A DNA stretch of 33,895 nt from an uncultured bacterium. GTDB taxonomy: Bacteria; Bacillota; Clostridia; Lachnospirales; Lachnospiraceae. The notes under the pieces were generated by a model. That model saw nothing but the letters and a program-made list of their open reading frames with translations. It was not told the DNA's origin and did not search any database. Shown one piece after another: positions 8,444 to 15,803 of the stretch. The stretch's first letter is position 1; each line of letters opens with the position of its first letter. Made by a program: the position numbers and the translations under genes. The stretch covers positions 1 through 33,895 of the forward strand of contig CAMWUN010000040.1 in the NCBI GenBank assembly GCA_947177425.1, given 5' to 3'.

Positions 8444-9463
8444 TTAAAATTGCCTTAAGAACCGGATATCGTTTTCATAAAGCAGACGCATATCGTCAAT
8501 CTCATATTTCAGCAGCGCTATTCTTTCAAGCCCCACCCCGAATGCAAAGCCGGAATATTCCTGGGGATCAATTCCGCTCATGGTAAGCACGTTAGGATGA
8601 ACCATGCCGCAGCCTAAAATTTCAATCCAGCCGGAGCCTTTACAGAAACGGCATCCTTTTCCCCCGCATTTGAAGCAGGAAACATCCATCTCAGCGCTGG
8701 GTTCTGTGAAGTTGAAGTGGTGGGGGCGGAACTTCACTTTCGTTTCCTCCCCGAACAGTTCCCGTGCAAACTCCGCAAGGGTTCCCTTTAAATCTGCAAA
8801 GGTAATATGCCTGTCAATGACAAGTCCTTCTATCTGGTGGAAAGAAGGGGAATGAGTGGCATCCACTTCGTCGGAACGGAATACTCTGCCGGGAGCAATC
8901 ATGCGGATAGGCAGTTTTCCTTTTTCCATCTCATGAACCTGAGTACCTGATGTCTGGGTCCTTAACAGGAAATCGCCGTTAATGAAAAAGGTGTCCTGTT
9001 CATCCTTGGCCGGATGGTCTGCAGGAATATTGAGAGCCTCAAAGTTATAGTAGTCCGTCTCAATTTCAGGGCCTTCCACCACCTCATATCCCATACCGAT
9101 AAAGATTCTCTCCACCTCTTCCAGGGCAATGGTGTTAGGATGACGATGCCCTATTCGTTTTTTTTCTGCTGGCAGGGTGACGTCAATTGTCTCCCGCTTC
9201 ATCCGCTCTTCCAGAACGGCATTTTCCATCTTTACCTTCGCTTCCTCCAGAACACGTTCAATTTCCCCCCGCACATCATTGACCATCTGGCCTACTTTCG
9301 GTCTGTCCTCAGCCGCAACATCCTTCATCCCTTTTAAGACAGCGGTAAGTTCCCCTTTCTTGCCAAGATAATTGATTCGTATTTCATTTAACTTATCCAG
9401 CGCATCACTGCCCTGTATCTGCCTTAAGGCTTCCGCCTTAATCTGCTCCAATCTTTCCTTCAT
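8444..9463 (-). CDS. pheS: Phenylalanine--tRNA ligase alpha subunit
   Basis: Catalytic subunit of PheRS, a class II synthetase that forms phenylalanyl-adenylate and transfers it to tRNA-Phe. The N-terminal coiled-coil arm (residues 1-90) is followed by the class II core: HPNTIALEEVERIFIGMGYEVVEGPEIE, the motif 2 stretch LLRTQTSGTQ...RVFRSDEVDATHSPSFHQIEG, and motif 3 near the C terminus, GFAFGVGLERIALLKY. A small cysteine cluster (CFKCGGKGCRFCKGSGW) lies before motif 3, as in many bacterial PheS. Length 339 aa is normal. The ATG follows AGAAGGAAG. The gene is preceded by a Phe T-box leader. Confidence 0.97.
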   Translation of the reverse strand: MKERLEQIKAEALRQIQGSDALDKLNEIRINYLGKKGELTAVLKGMKDVAAEDRPKVGQMVNDVRGEIERVLEEAKVKMENAVLEERMKRETIDVTLPAEKKRIGHRHPNTIALEEVERIFIGMGYEVVEGPEIETDYYNFEALNIPADHPAKDEQDTFFINGDFLLRTQTSGTQVHEMEKGKLPIRMIAPGRVFRSDEVDATHSPSFHQIEGLVIDRHITFADLKGTLAEFARELFGEETKVKFRPHHFNFTEPSAEMDVSCFKCGGKGCRFCKGSGWIEILGCGMVHPNVLTMSGIDPQEYSGFAFGVGLERIALLKYEIDDMRLLYENDIRFLRQF

Positions 9464-9550
9464 TGCTTTCTTCCTTTCTTCTGAATATTATTTTGCGGCA
9501 ATTCCTTATGTTAACAACGGACAGCACGCTTCACGAACCGCCCTTACGTT

Positions 9551-9855
9551 AAAAAAGTCCCTTGTGTACAAGACACAAGGGACGAAATTTTTCCGCGGTA
9601 CCACCCATTTTCCTGCCGGACAAAAGCAGGCTCTTCATTCACTTAACGCGTGTTACGTTCAGACTTACTTACAGCCCTTAAGCCTGCCGCATCTATACGC
9701 ATTACGTCCCAGGGAATCCGTGTTCTGTCCAAAAGCTCCGGTGGGAAATTCGCCATGATTTCTGAACTAAAGGAAGCTTTCAGCCGGTGGCTCCCTCTCT
9801 CTGATAGAAGAAAATCTGCTACTATACACCTTCACAGCCATTTGCTATTTAACTT
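9551..9855 (-). promoter_or_regulatory. Phenylalanine T-box riboswitch controlling pheST
   Basis: The minus-strand leader carries the hallmark T-box sequence GGGTGGTACCGCGG (9593-9606), whose central bases pair with the free tRNA acceptor end. It is followed by a terminator of 11 bp (GTCCCTTGTGT / ACACAAGGGAC, 9557-9583) and six T (9551-9556). Upstream, Stem I shows AGAGAG and a GGTG/CACC closing helix. Between its arms lies the candidate specifier TTC (9745-9747), a Phe codon, matching the downstream genes. Uncharged tRNA-Phe should stabilise the antiterminator and allow pheST transcription. Confidence 0.92.
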
Positions 9856-9861
9856 TATCCC

Positions 9862-9890
9862 ATTTTAGCCAATCTTTTCCTTCCTGTCAA
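9862..9890 (-). promoter_or_regulatory. Promoter of the pheST T-box leader
   Basis: TTGACA (9885-9890) and TAAAAT (9862-9867) on the minus strand are separated by 17 bases, an almost consensus vegetative promoter. It lies inside the last codons of the upstream YihY gene, and the -10 covers that gene's stop codon. The start is expected near 9855. Confidence 0.8.
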
Positions 9891-10728
9891 TATACTTTTT
9901 TCCAATAAAAAACTGAAAGGCCGGCTTAAAGTAGCGGTTCATATAGGCTCCTGCCAGAATAATGTACATGGCGGCATACATCCAGAGCATTAAAATAATA
10001 ATAGTCGTCAGGCTTCCATACATGCCAAATCCGTTAAATTCGTCAATGTAGATGGAAAAGGCCCAGGTCATTACACTCCATGCCACTGCCGCAAATACTG
10101 CTCCGGGAAGCTGCAGTTTAAACCCCGTGCGCGCTCCCGGCACATAGGCGTACATCAGGGCAATCACAACGGTGAGAACCGCCCACATAAAAAGCGTCCT
10201 GAAATGAATCAGCAGGTCAAACAGATACGAAGTCTGGGGGATAATCCCCACAATGATACTCACAATTGACTTCCCAAATACCATGATGAGCAGGGATAAC
10301 AGCACTGCCGCCAGCAGCAACACCGTGTAAAGACATGCCACCATCCGCAGCAGAAAATAATTCCTGTTTTCCTCCACATCGTTGATGGCATTCAGCCCCC
10401 GCATCAGAGCCAAAACCCCTTTTCCCGCTGTCCACAGGGTAACAATGGCGGTAACGGAAACAATCCCGATGGATTTATCATATACATCCCCTATGATATT
10501 GATAAGCAGGGAATCCATGGCGTCCGGGGAAATTTTCCTTGCCGCACTCATCAGATTGGCTTCCGTAAGAGGCGTATAGGGAATAATCGCGCACAAAAGC
10601 ATCAGCGCCGGTATCAGCGATAAAAACAGGAAAAAAGCCGTACTGGCGGCAAATGCGCTGATATTCCTCCTGCTCATATGTTTCCCAAAATCATAACCAA
10701 TAAACAATAATCTTTTAAACATAACCAT
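9865..10728 (-). CDS. YihY/BrkB-family (UPF0761) inner membrane protein
   Basis: A 287-aa polytopic membrane protein with about six hydrophobic segments. The family pattern is recognisable: ISAFAASTAFFLFLSLIPALMLL in the first helix, a central GKGVLALMRGLNAINDVEENRNYFLLR motif before the third helix, and YVPGARTGFKLQLPGAVFAAVAW near the fifth. Its biochemical role is unsettled; it was once called RNase BN in error. It follows the SpoIID-like gene by 14 bases and is probably co-transcribed with it. Its final codons contain the pheST promoter. An alternative start two codons in is possible. Confidence 0.85.
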   Translation of the reverse strand: MVMFKRLLFIGYDFGKHMSRRNISAFAASTAFFLFLSLIPALMLLCAIIPYTPLTEANLMSAARKISPDAMDSLLINIIGDVYDKSIGIVSVTAIVTLWTAGKGVLALMRGLNAINDVEENRNYFLLRMVACLYTVLLLAAVLLSLLIMVFGKSIVSIIVGIIPQTSYLFDLLIHFRTLFMWAVLTVVIALMYAYVPGARTGFKLQLPGAVFAAVAWSVMTWAFSIYIDEFNGFGMYGSLTTIIILMLWMYAAMYIILAGAYMNRYFKPAFQFFIGKKYIDRKEKIG

Positions 10729-10742
10729 TCCTCTGGGGCATT

Positions 10743-13109
10743 TTAATAAATCTTATTAATCTGGCAGTTCTGGAAGTAGAAAGAAAGGATATCTCCATAG
10801 TCTGCGTCTTCCATTCCCATTGCCCTGGCGCCGTTCTGGGACATGCCCACGCCATGACCGTAGCCGCCGCCAATAATACTATATCCTACCACACTCTTTC
10901 CCTCTTTTACAACATCAATTATCAAATATGCGCTGGGAAGAAGGGCGGCGCTTTCATAGGTCGTGCCATCCTGCCGGATGACTTCTCCCCCCTGGTTCAG
11001 TACATACCGGATATTATATTCGGAAATCACCTTATAAATCCCTTTATCTGTTTCAATCAGAAGTTCATCCATGACACCGCCCGCTTTCCGTTTCAGACAC
11101 CTGATATCATAGATTTTCTTAAATTTTTCCGGTTTTTGGGATTCGAAACTCTCCTCCAGATCTTCTTCCTCTCCAATGTCTTTCCCTGTGAAGGTGAGAA
11201 TCTTCCCTGCCCCGGCCTCATACCGCTGCACAAGCCTTTCACAGACTTCCGCAGCCTCCAGCTCTTTCACCTGATACTGCCACCTGAACCAGGCTTCCTC
11301 CTTCTCATATGCGCTTTCATCCACCTGGGTAATGTAATCCCTAAAAATCTCCTCTTTGGAAAGATCCTCTGCGTCGGGCCCTTCCTGCTTCCCGATATGT
11401 ACGGATTTCAGGTATGGAAAGCCATCCTTCTGCTCACTGCTCCAAACCCCGGCATCCGCACCAAATCCGCAGGATGTGGAATAATAATAAGTACTGACAG
11501 GTTCCCCCTGATACAAAAGCAGCTCCCCTGCTGTCTCCTTTACAGCTTTTGTAGAGTTCACGTTTTCCGCAATATTATTGTAAACCTGATACCCCACACT
11601 GTCGTCCACGTGGGCGCCCACAGCTCCGTATCCTGGCTGGCTTAGGTATTTGTAACCATAAGTCCTTGCACAGACAGCCTGGGCTTTCAGCGCTTCTATG
11701 GGATAGGATGAGGGCATCTCGCTGGGCACCACAGAATAAAGATACTCCTCCAGCAGCACTTCATTGATAAGCGCCAGTCCCTGCTCCGCCTGTACCACCT
11801 CCATCTTTCCCCGGTATGCGGGCACTCCCTGGCTGCGGTTTAAAGAATCCACCTGTATTTTTCCAGTATTGGAAGGCGGCACTATCTCTACCCTGTCCCC
11901 TGAAAGATATTTACAGCCTTTTTCTATCGTCAGTTCCTGCCCTGCCGGAATTATTTCCTCTTTTCTGTCCCCATAAGGCCCATAGTATACTGTCATGTCA
12001 TCCCCACTGGAAAGGACAATTTTTTCATGGTACAGGCTGGCAAATCCACTGCTCTTAACAGCCACCCGTATGTTTTCCATCTTTTCCTTCCTGGTAATGA
12101 GGAAAGCGCATACTTTCCCCTCATCCAGCACAAAATCCGCAAAATCATACCCAATAGAAAGTCTGGATAAATCTGCCTGCTGCAGTTCCTCATACAACTG
12201 GTATCCCATGCACCCTTCTTCCAGCAAAATGGTACCGTACCCCTCCACTTCCACCTGTCCTTCTGAAACCCCAAGAAGTTTACCGCCTACCCGTTTATCC
12301 TTTATCTCAACCCTGGAAATCTTTCCCTGCCCATAGCTGATATCTCCAACCTGCTCCCGCAGTCTGGCGGAATTATCTTCCGCTTCCCTGTACGGCCCCA
12401 GAATTTCATATCCTTTATAGTAAAACTGGATGTTTTCGTCTGACGCCTCCATAATCCAGATATTGGAAAGACCGCTCTGTTCTGCCGTTTCCTCCACCAG
12501 CGTCACCAGTCTCTCTCCATGCACATAGGCTTTCACCGTAGTAAACTCAAGTTCTTTCAGTTCCTGTGATAAGCAGGTATAAATACTCCCGTCCACTAAA
12601 AGGACACAATCGTCCCCTATCTGCTCCTTTCCAACCATACCGGCATCCCCGCAAAGAATATCCACCTTTTCCTCCCGGAAAACTTCTGACAGCCCATAGT
12701 AAGATACCAGCCGCTCAAAGCTGCGGTACCAGTCCTTTTTCAGAAGGAAAAACTCCCCCCTGTACTTCTTCTTATATGTAATATTTTCCTTTAACTTGCC
12801 AATTTCCCCACTGTCGCCTTTCCCTAAAATGCAGTCAACCAAAAGCAGATAGGCATCGTAACTGACATATTCTGTCTCTTCCTTAAAGTCTTTCATGAAA
12901 AAGGCGTCTACCGCCTCCTGATTTATGTTTCCGGCGCCAGCGGCTGTCAACTCCCTTACCAGCAGTTCCACATCTTTTGCCTTAACCAGTTCCCCTTCCG
13001 GCTGTTTTAACTGTAAAACTGTCTCATCCTTATAAATCAGCCAGATAAACAGGCCCGAAAGCACTGCCACGGCAATCAGTTTTATCAGTATTCTTGCTTT
13101 TTTCTCCAT
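10743..13109 (-). CDS. SpoIID/LytB-domain protein with long N-terminal extension
   Basis: Predicted membrane-anchored, 788 aa from the ATG at 13109, chosen because GGGAG lies 8 bases upstream and a membrane anchor follows at once (IKLIAVAVLSGLFIWLIY, about residues 7-25). An in-frame longer reading lacks a ribosome site. The C-terminal half is a SpoIID domain (from about residue 428), with VVPSEMPSSYPIEALKAQA, whose glutamate (about E464) matches the catalytic residue of SpoIID lytic transglycosylases, and the closing GYGHGVGMSQNGA. SpoIID removes stem-less glycan strands during engulfment. The roughly 400-residue N-terminal part has beta-rich repeats and no family I recognise; it makes the protein about twice the length of plain SpoIID. 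Confidence 0.85.
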   Translation of the reverse strand: MEKKARILIKLIAVAVLSGLFIWLIYKDETVLQLKQPEGELVKAKDVELLVRELTAAGAGNINQEAVDAFFMKDFKEETEYVSYDAYLLLVDCILGKGDSGEIGKLKENITYKKKYRGEFFLLKKDWYRSFERLVSYYGLSEVFREEKVDILCGDAGMVGKEQIGDDCVLLVDGSIYTCLSQELKELEFTTVKAYVHGERLVTLVEETAEQSGLSNIWIMEASDENIQFYYKGYEILGPYREAEDNSARLREQVGDISYGQGKISRVEIKDKRVGGKLLGVSEGQVEVEGYGTILLEEGCMGYQLYEELQQADLSRLSIGYDFADFVLDEGKVCAFLITRKEKMENIRVAVKSSGFASLYHEKIVLSSGDDMTVYYGPYGDRKEEIIPAGQELTIEKGCKYLSGDRVEIVPPSNTGKIQVDSLNRSQGVPAYRGKMEVVQAEQGLALINEVLLEEYLYSVVPSEMPSSYPIEALKAQAVCARTYGYKYLSQPGYGAVGAHVDDSVGYQVYNNIAENVNSTKAVKETAGELLLYQGEPVSTYYYSTSCGFGADAGVWSSEQKDGFPYLKSVHIGKQEGPDAEDLSKEEIFRDYITQVDESAYEKEEAWFRWQYQVKELEAAEVCERLVQRYEAGAGKILTFTGKDIGEEEDLEESFESQKPEKFKKIYDIRCLKRKAGGVMDELLIETDKGIYKVISEYNIRYVLNQGGEVIRQDGTTYESAALLPSAYLIIDVVKEGKSVVGYSIIGGGYGHGVGMSQNGARAMGMEDADYGDILSFYFQNCQINKIY

Positions 13110-13125
13110 AAAAATCTCCCATACT

Positions 13126-13153
13126 GCTATACATACTTGGAACCTCTTCGCAA
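13126..13153 (-). promoter_or_regulatory. Possible promoter of the SpoIID-like gene
   Basis: TTGCGA (13148-13153) and TATAGC (13126-13131) are 16 bases apart on the minus strand, just upstream of the ribosome site. The match is only moderate; a sporulation sigma factor site could equally be present and cannot be told apart by eye. Confidence 0.35.
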
Positions 13154-13206
13154 AACGCCCTCTGACATGGACGTTAGAAGTTCTTCTCACATATTCCCTC
13201 CATAGA

Positions 13207-13234
13207 AAAAGCAGCCCATTCAAAGGCTGCTTTT
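13207..13234. terminator. Bidirectional hairpin terminator
   Basis: AAAAGCAGCC and GGCTGCTTTT form a 10-bp stem with an 8-base loop. On the minus strand the stem is followed by a run of five T, so it should stop transcripts coming from the 6S-like RNA before the SpoIID-like gene. Confidence 0.75.
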
Positions 13235-13256
13235 CTTCTGTATGAAATGTCTAATG

Positions 13257-13276
13257 CCCCGCAGCGGACTGCGGGG
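13257..13276. terminator. GC-rich hairpin 3' of the 6S-like RNA
   Basis: CCCCGCAG and CTGCGGGG form a perfect 8-bp stem with a 4-base loop. It lacks a T tract on the minus strand, so it may be a processing or barrier structure, with the real terminator at 13207-13234. Confidence 0.5.
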
Positions 13277-13295
13277 TATTTGACTTATCCCCAAA

Positions 13296-13473
13296 ATGCC
13301 GGTTCCTGCCTTTTGACTCCTAGCCGCGCTAGGTGGGTGACCGCAACCTGCACATTTGCCTTCCCTTCCAATCCTCAGTGAGTGAGGGCTTGACAGCCGC
13401 CAGATGATATAGGAATCCCGTTTAAAGTATCTGTAGGTTCAAAACTAACAGGAATTATCGAACATTTCAGGTT
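13296..13473 (-). ncRNA. ssrS: Probable 6S RNA (SsrS)
   Basis: A well-formed minus-strand promoter leads into about 175 non-coding bases that fold into one long rod. The terminal helix pairs TTCCTG, TTTTGA and CCTA (5' side, 13431-13454) with TAGG, TCAAAA and CAGGAA (3' side, 13303-13325). Further in are an open AT-rich region around TTTAAACGGGATTCC and apical hairpins (CCTCA/TGAGG; CCTAGC/GCTAGG). A long hairpin with a large central bubble is the 6S architecture, which mimics open promoter DNA and binds RNA polymerase. Recognition is by structure and memory of clostridial 6S sequences, not by a covariance search. Another structured RNA is possible. Confidence 0.6.
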
Positions 13474-13479
13474 ATTTTT

Positions 13480-13508
13480 ATTATATCCAATATGAAGTCA
13501 AAATACAA
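13480..13508 (-). promoter_or_regulatory. Promoter of the 6S-like RNA
   Basis: TTGTAT (13503-13508) and a perfect TATAAT (13480-13485) are 17 bases apart on the minus strand. The expected start is near 13473, directly before the terminal helix of the RNA. Confidence 0.7.
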
Positions 13509-13547
13509 CTGGTATTTTTGCAAATTTAGGGATTGGTAAATTTTTGG

Positions 13548-13602
13548 TTACTGTTCACACAGACCTGCACATTTACTGCGCTGTTCGTAAGAAAGTGATT
13601 CG
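13548..13602 (+). repeat. Dispersed hairpin repeat, copy B
   Basis: Nearly identical to the reverse complement of 1-55 (about three differences). The hairpin core is weaker here because one arm carries TGCACA where the others have TGCGCA. It sits between the 6S promoter and the pckA terminator and is followed at once by the hairpin at 13607-13651. Confidence 0.75.
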
Positions 13603-13606
13603 AGAG

Positions 13607-13651
13607 TGCAAAAATCCCATTGCCGAAGGCAATTTTCGATGGATTTTTGCA
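13607..13651. repeat. Long hairpin next to repeat copy B
   Basis: TGCAAAAATCC (13607-13617) and GGATTTTTGCA (13641-13651) are perfect inverted arms. Between them lies a second hairpin, ATTGCC-GAA-GGCAAT (13619-13633). It lacks an obvious terminator role because the pckA terminator is separate at 13662-13687. Confidence 0.65.
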
Positions 13652-13661
13652 GGAAGCAACA

Positions 13662-13687
13662 AACCGGACAGGATACCCTGTCCGGTT
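13662..13687 (-). terminator. pckA terminator
   Basis: AACCGGACAGG and CCTGTCCGGTT form an 11-bp stem with a 4-base loop, about 27 bases after the pckA stop on the minus strand. It is followed by TTGTTGCTT, a moderately T-rich tail. Confidence 0.8.
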
Positions 13688-13713
13688 CATTATACTTATT
13701 TGTAATACTCAGA

Positions 13714-15420
13714 TTAGTTAAGAGCGTCAACCAGTTTCTGAACAGCCTCAAGTGCCTCGTCAGGAAGTTTGTCATATCCTTCCTTCTTCTCAGCAAATCC
13801 TTTCACTGCATCTACACGGTTCTGCATAGCGCTCTTTAATGCTGCCTTATATTCTGCGTCGTTTAAGTCGGGCTTAAAGTCAGCGGTCTTTCCTTCCCAG
13901 TCATACATAATCTCAACATCATCAAAGCTGCCCCATTTCTCAAATACGGCTTTGCCTTCAACGATAGTCTCAAGGATTCCCAATGTATCGGCAGGTTTAA
14001 CCTTTGTTCCCATGAAATCGCCAGTGTTTACGATGTAGCATGCTACGTTCTTCTCTTCTACCAGCTTTTTGAACTTCTCATAGTCGTTAACCAGAGGATA
14101 GGTTCTGAACGGGTTAGCGTAAGGCACGATGCGGAGTGCATTTAAATCTGTGCCTGCTGCAACACGTTCTGCTGTGGAAGTCTTGGTAGCAAGTGTAGCG
14201 CCCATAACAGAAGCTAAAGCTGCACCTTTTAACTTAACTACAGGAGGAATGGTAGGGTCTTTCATAATCCAGAAGATTGCATTGACAGGAGCGTCAATCT
14301 TATCTACACGGTTAGGGGACCACAGTTTGGACTTGATAGCGCGTCCGTTACCGTTTCTGATATCCTCTGTTACCAACTGAATCTTTCCGTCCTCGTCAAG
14401 GGTTGCGGAGCAGTTCTGTGCGGATAACAGATATTCATTGTCAGGGCATCCCGTAGGGTAGTCGGCCGTCTTGTCAAAATAAGTAGGCTCTAATGCTACA
14501 GAAGCGCATGTATCTGTATTGATGATGAACGCATCATCATGAAGAACGGTAATAGGATATTTGCCGCCATGTTTTGCATGAGTAAGTGTAGACTTTCCTG
14601 AACCTGACAGACCGTATACGGAAGCAACGAATTTGGAGCCGTCAGCAAGGGTATATTCCTTCTGTCCGCCGTGGCATGCTGCATAACCGTTTCTGTTTGC
14701 AAGCGCCCATGCCATGGTCAGGGTACCTTTCTTGTGCTCGCCGAAATATCTCATACCAAGAATTGCTGCGCAGTTTTCATTGGTATCGAAATAGCACAGG
14801 GTAAGAGGATCGCTTAAGCAGCTATAGTCAACGTCAGGTGCATCGTGGGGTGCCCACTGGGGATCGGAGAAGATGTAGATGTCAGGTTCTTTTCCATCGC
14901 CAACCGGTTTGGATTTCCTGTACATCTTAACATATTCATCTGACATATACTGGAAGTTAATCATCCAGTTGTAAAGAAGGTTTTCTTCCCCTTCAGGAAT
15001 CAGAAGGTGGGCTTTTACCATAAATTCAGGATCAAGACCTACAAAGCACTCTGCATGGTACATGGTTTTCCAGCGTGTATTGTAAACTGCATCCATAACA
15101 ACCTTGTCAAGCTTTGCTTCGTCAACGCCCGGTTCCCCTTTGATGCGGCGTGCTGCTGCGTAACGGCCTGTTACCGCGCCGTCGTTAAATAAAAGAACCT
15201 TTGCATCTTTCTCAAGGCCAAATGTCTCACCGTCTTTAACAGGCATATCTGTTACAATTGTTCCAGGTGAATTCTTGGCTAATTCATACGCTTCTTTCAA
15301 TGTGTTAACTTTAACCACATTGTTTCCGTAAAATGCAGCTTCGATAATGGAACGGGTTTTGGAAAAACCAACTTTACCTTTGCCGATTTCGGAAATTGGA
15401 TAATACGCTTTTGTTGACAT
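13714..15420 (-). CDS. pckA: Phosphoenolpyruvate carboxykinase (ATP)
   Basis: Interconverts oxaloacetate + ATP and PEP + CO2 + ADP; in fermenting anaerobes it often runs toward oxaloacetate, but direction is not shown by sequence. The P-loop is GLSGSGKST (270-278), specific to the ATP type, followed by the kinase-2-like LHDDAF. Other family stretches are AILGMRYFGEHKKG and the R-rich NGNGRAIKSK. Length 568 aa is somewhat longer than the E. coli enzyme. The ATG follows AAGGAGGACG. It is monocistronic, with its own promoter and terminator, and is divergent from gltA across 383 bases. Confidence 0.93.
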   Translation of the reverse strand: MSTKAYYPISEIGKGKVGFSKTRSIIEAAFYGNNVVKVNTLKEAYELAKNSPGTIVTDMPVKDGETFGLEKDAKVLLFNDGAVTGRYAAARRIKGEPGVDEAKLDKVVMDAVYNTRWKTMYHAECFVGLDPEFMVKAHLLIPEGEENLLYNWMINFQYMSDEYVKMYRKSKPVGDGKEPDIYIFSDPQWAPHDAPDVDYSCLSDPLTLCYFDTNENCAAILGMRYFGEHKKGTLTMAWALANRNGYAACHGGQKEYTLADGSKFVASVYGLSGSGKSTLTHAKHGGKYPITVLHDDAFIINTDTCASVALEPTYFDKTADYPTGCPDNEYLLSAQNCSATLDEDGKIQLVTEDIRNGNGRAIKSKLWSPNRVDKIDAPVNAIFWIMKDPTIPPVVKLKGAALASVMGATLATKTSTAERVAAGTDLNALRIVPYANPFRTYPLVNDYEKFKKLVEEKNVACYIVNTGDFMGTKVKPADTLGILETIVEGKAVFEKWGSFDDVEIMYDWEGKTADFKPDLNDAEYKAALKSAMQNRVDAVKGFAEKKEGYDKLPDEALEAVQKLVDALN

Positions 15421-15442
15421 ATTATACGTCCTCCTTAATTTT

Positions 15443-15472
15443 GGTATATTTGCAGACGCCGTCCAGTGTCAA
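15443..15472 (-). promoter_or_regulatory. pckA promoter
   Basis: TTGACA (15467-15472) and TATACC (15443-15448) are 18 bases apart on the minus strand. The predicted start near 15436 gives a very short leader that begins just before the AAGGAGG ribosome site. Confidence 0.6.
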
Positions 15473-15690
15473 AATCCTGCTCTTCCCCCGGCCGGCGGTC
15501 TTTTACAAGCAATGTGCATCTATCCAGCACACCTACTGTATTATCTCAAACCTGTCTTTAAAAGTCAATATTAATGACCTCCATTTTTTCTCAAAAATTT
15601 TTAAATTTGTTGCTAATTTATAAAATATTTGTAAACATATAATTTTTCCCTTGTATCAAACATTTATGCATGTTAATATATTTATATTAT

Positions 15691-15705
15691 AATTTTCTGA
15701 AATGT
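15691..15705. promoter_or_regulatory. CodY-box-like site in the pckA-gltA gap
   Basis: AATTTTCTGAAATGT matches the CodY consensus AATTTTCWGAAAATT at 13 of 15 positions. It lies about 22 bases upstream of the gltA -35 and about 220 bases upstream of the pckA promoter, within an AT-rich stretch (15560-15760) that otherwise shows only a small hairpin, GAAATG/CATTTC (15699-15716). CodY represses genes of carbon and nitrogen flow when branched-chain amino acids and GTP are high. No codY gene is in the window. Confidence 0.4.
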
Positions 15706-15726
15706 TCTTTCATTTCTAATAATTAA

Positions 15727-15756
15727 CTGACAAAATTAACTTTCTCTTTATATAAT
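15727..15756 (+). promoter_or_regulatory. gltA promoter
   Basis: CTGACA (15727-15732) and a perfect TATAAT (15751-15756) are 18 bases apart, giving a leader of about 40 bases before the ATG at 15804 and its AAAGGAG ribosome site. Confidence 0.65.
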
Positions 15757-15803
15757 ACCAGACGTAAGTTAAATATTGTTTTTAAAGAAAGGAGCCTATT
15801 AGT

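Noticed and set aside
10854-11645. Plus-strand frame of 263 codons inside the SpoIID-like gene
   Set aside because: Antisense to conserved SpoIID motifs, with no ribosome site or recognisable domain.
13224-13547. Possible insertion-sequence remnant in the gene-free region
   Set aside because: No transposase fragment or terminal repeats; the folding, promoter and terminator fit a structured RNA better.
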